Source of the DNA: Bacteroidales bacterium
GTDB lineage: Bacteria; Bacteroidota; Bacteroidia; Bacteroidales; VadinHA17
Assembly: GCA_003141895.1 (NCBI GenBank)
Contig: PLNT01000011.1
Span: forward strand, 1-44,843
Length of the DNA: 44,843 nt
Direction of reading: 5' to 3'
The position numbers and the translations under genes were made by a program. Shown here in pieces: positions 41,528 through 44,843 of this stretch. The first letter of the stretch is position 1, and the number at the start of each line of letters is the position of its first letter. Under the pieces are notes generated by a model that saw only the letters and a program-made list of their open reading frames with translations, did not search any database and was not told where the DNA came from.

Positions 41528-41540
41528 AAATGAGGATAAA

Positions 41541-42455
41541 TTAAAACCCCCATTTCTTCATTATATCAAGGTCTTCTCTCGCAGATTCCATCGGTGTCTT
41601 ATTCTGATATGATTCCTGTTCAATAATATAGCACTTCGTGCCACCTTTATTTTTGCCCAGATCCACTACTTTTTCAGTATTTACTATTCCCTTGCCAAGA
41701 ATTGTACTTTCATATTTTTCAGTGCCCTTTGTGGCGGGAATTTCATCTTTAACATGCATAATCTCAAATCTGCCCGGGTATTGATTCATGACATCAAGAG
41801 CGATGGCGCCACCATTATAAAGATTTCCCATATCAAGTTGCAATGCAACAAGCTTTGGATCGATGCTTTTCATGATGATATCGAACAGTTTTTGGCCATT
41901 AAGTGTCTCGCTGAATTCAAAATCATGATTATGATAACCAAATTTCATTCCCGATTTATTGCACAATTCACCGCACTTATTAAATATGTCCATATATCTC
42001 TTGAAGTCATCATAGGTCTTTCTCATAGTCTCATCCATGGATGGGCTAATTACCCATTTCTGTCCAAGGACTGCTGCATCTTCGACCGTTTTTTTCCAGC
42101 TGTCGCTGAAATCTTTCTTCGCTTCATCCCAATGTTGTTTGCCCATTACTGTGTGGCCACTTATCATATTCAGACCGAGTCCATCCAGTATCTTTCTGAA
42201 TTCAGGAGCCGGAAAACCATAAAACTTCTGGTTTACATAATTAGCATGTTCAACATAAACATAACCCATTTTGGCAAGTTGGGCCAGAGATCCTTTTGGA
42301 TCCTTCATCATGTCATCGCGCACAGAATATAACTGTAATCCGACAATACCCGTTTCTTTACGTTTTCCTCCAGCAAAAACCGATCCTGGAAAAATAGCTG
42401 CACCGAGTGCAATCAAACCCCCCGATTTTACGAATGTTCTTCTTGAAGTATGCAT
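41541..42455 (-). CDS. Tat-exported TIM-barrel sugar isomerase/epimerase-like protein (copy A)
   Basis: The protein has 304 residues. A twin-arginine signal (SRRTFVKSGGLIALGAAIFPG) is followed by a xylose-isomerase-like TIM barrel: GLQLYSVRDDMMKDPKGSLAQLAKMGY, ISGHTVMG, GQKWVISPSMDE, FGYHNHDFEF, LQLDMGNLYNGG, FEIMHVKDE and YIIEQESYQNKTPMESAREDL. The metal-binding acidic and histidine residues are in the usual places (H-N-H-D, Q-L-D, H-V-K-D, E-Q-E). Members of this family isomerise, epimerise or, in 3-keto-glycoside pathways, cleave sugars. It is the second of two tandem copies, 86 nt after copy B, and is followed by a terminator. Confidence 0.9.
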   Translation of the reverse strand: MHTSRRTFVKSGGLIALGAAIFPGSVFAGGKRKETGIVGLQLYSVRDDMMKDPKGSLAQLAKMGYVYVEHANYVNQKFYGFPAPEFRKILDGLGLNMISGHTVMGKQHWDEAKKDFSDSWKKTVEDAAVLGQKWVISPSMDETMRKTYDDFKRYMDIFNKCGELCNKSGMKFGYHNHDFEFSETLNGQKLFDIIMKSIDPKLVALQLDMGNLYNGGAIALDVMNQYPGRFEIMHVKDEIPATKGTEKYESTILGKGIVNTEKVVDLGKNKGGTKCYIIEQESYQNKTPMESAREDLDIMKKWGF

Positions 42456-42541
42456 ATCCTGAAAGTTTTAATTATGGTTAAATTTATAATATATGAAGTT
42501 AAAACCAGATATCCTCTGAGGGATATTTACATTTCCTGAGT

Positions 42542-43450
42542 TCAATATCCCCAATTTTTCATAGCGGCAAGGTCATCCTTAACGCAATCCATGGGACTTT
42601 CATTTTGGTAGGCTTCCTGTTCAATGATCATTAACCATGCCCCATTTTTTATAGCCAGTGCAACGACATCTTTAACATTCAGAACGCCTTTCCCGAGAAC
42701 TGTACTGTCGTGACTGTTTTCCTTGTTCCTCTCTTTCAGTACATCCTTAACATGCAGAGTTGGGAATCTTCCGGGATACTGTTTTATAATATCCTTAGGG
42801 TCAGTGCCCGCCGCATTGTATAAATTGGCAATATCATACTGCTGAACTGTTAATTTCGGATCTGAATTCTTCATTATTATATCGTATATTTTCATCCCCT
42901 TCAGGACAGTATCACCGTTGAAATCGTCGTGGTAACCGAATTTCATTCCATGTTTCTGGCAAAGTTCCCCGCATTTATTCCAGAGTTCAATCACTTTTAA
43001 CAGAGTATCATAATCCTTCTGGGCATCATCGGCCAGTTCGGGTGTAAGCACAAATTTCTGCCCCATAAAAGCGGCATCATCGACGGTACGTTTCCATTTA
43101 TCGGTAAAATCTTTTTTTGAAGCATCCCATGCCTGCATCCCGAAATCGACATGACCACTGTACATCGTCAGACCCAGGTCTCCAAGTATTTTTTTAAATT
43201 CTTCTGGCGTAAAACCGTAAAATTTCCCATCGGAGTAACCAGCATGCTCAACCACCTTATAGCCCATGTCAGCTAGTTTTTTAAGTGAGCCCTTTGGATC
43301 ACTTTTCATATCATCCCGTACAGAATAAAGTTGCAATCCAACTACAGCTTTCTCTGCACTGGCAGCAGCAAACACAGAACGTGGAAGAATCGCTGCACCA
43401 AGAGCGATCACTGCACCGGATTTTACGAATGTTCTTCTTGAAGTTTTCAT
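42542..43450 (-). CDS. Tat-exported TIM-barrel sugar isomerase/epimerase-like protein (copy B)
   Basis: Starting at the ATG at 43450-43448 gives 302 residues. A GTG two codons upstream is possible. It is a clear paralogue of copy A: same twin-arginine signal (SRRTFVKSGAVIALGAAILPR), then GLQLYSVRDDMKSDPKGSLKKLADMGY, YSGHVDFGMQAWD, FGYHDDFNG, VQQYDIANLYNAAG, FPTLHVKDVLKERNKENSH and MIIEQEAYQNESPMDCVKDDL. Copy B has an N/Q change where copy A has Q-L-D, and a longer H-V-K-D loop, so substrate preference probably differs. The first gene of the pair. Upstream lie a perfect palindrome and the heptamer array. Confidence 0.9.
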   Translation of the reverse strand: MKTSRRTFVKSGAVIALGAAILPRSVFAAASAEKAVVGLQLYSVRDDMKSDPKGSLKKLADMGYKVVEHAGYSDGKFYGFTPEEFKKILGDLGLTMYSGHVDFGMQAWDASKKDFTDKWKRTVDDAAFMGQKFVLTPELADDAQKDYDTLLKVIELWNKCGELCQKHGMKFGYHDDFNGDTVLKGMKIYDIIMKNSDPKLTVQQYDIANLYNAAGTDPKDIIKQYPGRFPTLHVKDVLKERNKENSHDSTVLGKGVLNVKDVVALAIKNGAWLMIIEQEAYQNESPMDCVKDDLAAMKNWGY

Positions 43451-43524
43451 CGACACTTATATTAGTTAATTAGTTCAATTAAAAGTACTGCCATAAAGTT
43501 ATTAAATCTTTTTGTTTCCCGATG

Positions 43525-43542
43525 TTCCGATAGCTATCGGAA
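43525..43542. repeat. Perfect 18-bp palindrome upstream of isomerase-like copy B
   Basis: TTCCGATAGCTATCGGAA is a perfect inverted repeat without a loop, 75 nt before the start of copy B. Palindromes with the core CGATAGCTATCG recur in many Bacteroidota genomes in my memory; in this window I see only this full copy. It could bind a regulator, or be a dispersed repeat. Confidence 0.55.
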
Positions 43543-43636
43543 TCGCAGATTTTTGCAGATTATAATTTTGCATCCTTCGGTTTTAATCCTTTGTAATCTA
43601 CACCGTTCTTGTCGAGAGGTATGGTTAAGTATTCTG

Positions 43637-43754
<118 letters not shown>

Positions 43755-43758
43755 TTGA

Positions 43759-44520
43759 TTATTCGTACATATCGTTAATATCTGTCTGACACAGGCTAAT
43801 CATAAGATCTCCGACTTTATTAATAACCTCATTAAAACATTTCTCTCCTTTTTGGGGAGATGATTTCCCGGGATTACCAATACCGGTATCAGTTGTGACT
43901 TTTGACCATTTTCGTTCTGCCCATGCCCAGTTTTCATTTAAACCTTTAATCCGGAATTTTTTACCGGCACCAATTCCTGCTTCATCCAGTGGCAAAACCA
44001 AATCAGGAGAAATGTGCTGCATAATACTGGTTTCCATTTCATCGGCATGCCCTCCTCCATTTTCAAAAAAATCGGTGTTTGCAAATGACTGATACCAGTT
44101 GCAACTGCAAATGAACATATCCGGATATTTAGATCCAAGTTCCCTGATCATTTGCTTAAAGTCGTTACCACCATGACCATTTAAGATCAAAAACTTATTA
44201 ATTCTATGCCTGCTCAGAACATCAGTAATATCATTAAGAATATCAAACTGGGTGCTCGGATTCAGGTTAATATCAAGTTTAATATCGAGCTGACCTGTAT
44301 TTACACCAAAAGGGATTAATGGAAGAACGATAACTTTCAGACCCTTGTTCCAGGTTCTTTGAGCTGATTCTGCTGCTACTTTTTCAACCATTATATTATC
44401 GGTTGAATATGGTAAATGATAATTATGAGCTTCAGTTGCCCCCCAGGGCAGAACAGCCAACTCAAATTTTTGATCTTTTATAGCTTTCCAGTTTGTCTCA
44501 GACAAAATAAATGGTCTCAT
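43759..44520 (-). CDS. Creatininase-family amidohydrolase
   Basis: The protein has 253 residues with no export signal, so it is cytoplasmic. The metal site of the creatininase family is complete: [19 protein letters not shown], supplying Glu30, His32, His35 and Asp41, then [13 protein letters not shown] and [13 protein letters not shown] with the later glutamate. The family includes creatinine amidohydrolase, MftE-type peptidases and formamidase-type enzymes acting on small amides. Substrate cannot be told. It lies upstream of the heptamer array and the sugar isomerase-like pair on the same strand, so it may be cotranscribed across the array. Its stop is TAA at 43761-43759. Confidence 0.88.
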   Translation of the reverse strand: MRPFILSETNWKAIKDQKFELAVLPWGATEAHNYHLPYSTDNIMVEKVAAESAQRTWNKGLKVIVLPLIPFGVNTGQLDIKLDINLNPSTQFDILNDITDVLSRHRINKFLILNGHGGNDFKQMIRELGSKYPDMFICSCNWYQSFANTDFFENGGGHADEMETSIMQHISPDLVLPLDEAGIGAGKKFRIKGLNENWAWAERKWSKVTTDTGIGNPGKSSPQKGEKCFNEVINKVGDLMISLCQTDINDMYE

Positions 44521-44760
44521 TTTTTCAGATTTGCAAGGTTAAGAATAAACAAATTCATTGTGTACAATGTTTTCATATATGAAGATAATATATTCTCTGA
44601 GCCTGAATAAATCTTTTTAATTAATAATATTTATCTTGTCCCCGATTCTGGTATCTCCAATTTGGATATTATCAATGTTGCTCCGCGTGCATGGTGAAAT
44701 TGAATTATCATGCCCCAAAACGATTGCCTTTTGAAATTAACCCTTAAAATTATCTGATTA

Positions 44761-44843
44761 ATGCAGAATAATACTGACAAACCTGACACAAAAACACCGT
44801 ATGAAACGGCAAGAAATTGCCGTCATTATGCGATGTGCAAAAT
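44761..44843 (+). CDS. Start of a protein with an early Cys-x5-Cys motif, cut by the window end
   Basis: From the ATG at 44761 the frame stays open to the window edge for 27 codons. The N-terminus is polar (NNTDKPDTKTPYETARN) and then reads CRHYAMCK, with two cysteines six apart and a histidine between. This recalls the first Fe-S or metal motif of some Bacteroidota oxidoreductases, but too little is visible to name a family. No clear Shine-Dalgarno is seen. The 240 nt between it and the divergent creatininase gene hold no other coding sequence that I can see. Confidence 0.45.
   Translation, partial: MQNNTDKPDTKTPYETARNCRHYAMCK

Noticed and set aside
41754-42332. 192-codon plus-strand frame opposite isomerase-like copy A
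   Set aside because: Antisense shadow; the minus strand holds a clear Tat-exported TIM-barrel protein.
44806-44823. Seven-base stem with GAAA loop near the window end
   Set aside because: It lies within the start of the partial gene and is most simply coding sequence.

Overview
This is about 45 kb of AT-rich DNA from a member of the Bacteroidota. The supporting evidence is a TonB-dependent receptor with a CarboxypepD_reg-like N-terminus, type 9 secretion (T9SS) C-terminal sorting domains, FISUMP and DUF1566-like surface proteins, Tat-exported Gfo/Idh/MocA oxidoreductases, mostly absent Shine-Dalgarno sequences, and several matches to the Bacteroidota promoter pattern TTTG-N19/20-TAnnTTTG. 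No rRNA, tRNA, CRISPR array, transposase, integrase or phage gene was seen. The genus cannot be named from the sequence alone.

Layout. Positions 1-737 (minus) hold the N-terminal part of a YihY/BrkB membrane protein, with a decayed kinase remnant just upstream of it. A large secreted six-hairpin-type glycosidase candidate lies at 1043-3517. A minus-strand pair at 3566-5959 encodes a Dpm1-like GT2 and an ArnT-like GT-C transferase. From 6218 to 9676 there is a serine-hydrolase remnant, two small envelope proteins, a FISUMP protein and an outer-membrane barrel.

The most system-like locus is 9810-14435 (plus): an acetyl-CoA-synthetase-like AMP ligase, a dedicated acyl carrier protein, an MBOAT membrane acyltransferase and an SGNH hydrolase-like protein. 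This is the four-part logic of Gram-positive DltA/DltC/DltB/DltD, here in a Gram-negative and with a ligase that looks acetate-type rather than D-alanine-type. It probably O-acylates an exported glycan. A nitroreductase (14545-15063) and a GH3 beta-glucosidase (15208-17442) follow.

Positions 17479-26590 carry secreted/T9SS/lipoprotein genes, an internally deleted Nramp gene, a PepSY-like and a CsbD-like gene, a TonB receptor, and a SulP-STAS-beta-carbonic-anhydrase fusion that probably imports and hydrates inorganic carbon. Positions 26805-36987 hold a repeat-bearing beta-helix lipoprotein, acylphosphatase, PAP2 phosphatase, a cysteine-motif protein interrupted by an in-frame TAG, two Tat-exported Gfo/Idh/MocA proteins, a pentapeptide-repeat protein, a CBM9-like protein, DUF4342 and DUF2934 proteins and a lysozyme-fold protein. 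Positions 37358-44843 hold a GH26 mannanase-like enzyme, a secreted trypsin-like protease with a T9SS tail, an FMN-binding protein, two tandem TIM-barrel sugar isomerase-like proteins, a creatininase-family amidohydrolase next to a 16-copy heptamer repeat, and the start of one more gene.

Two themes stand out. One is polysaccharide work: GH3, GH26, the six-hairpin candidate, a CBM9-like protein, and paired exported oxidoreductases and TIM-barrel proteins that could form a 3-keto-glycoside type pathway. The other is gene decay: five loci (near 737-854, 6218-6738, 19888-20410, 30116-30898 and 34698-34901) read as remnants or interrupted genes, two of them with both ends kept and the middle lost.
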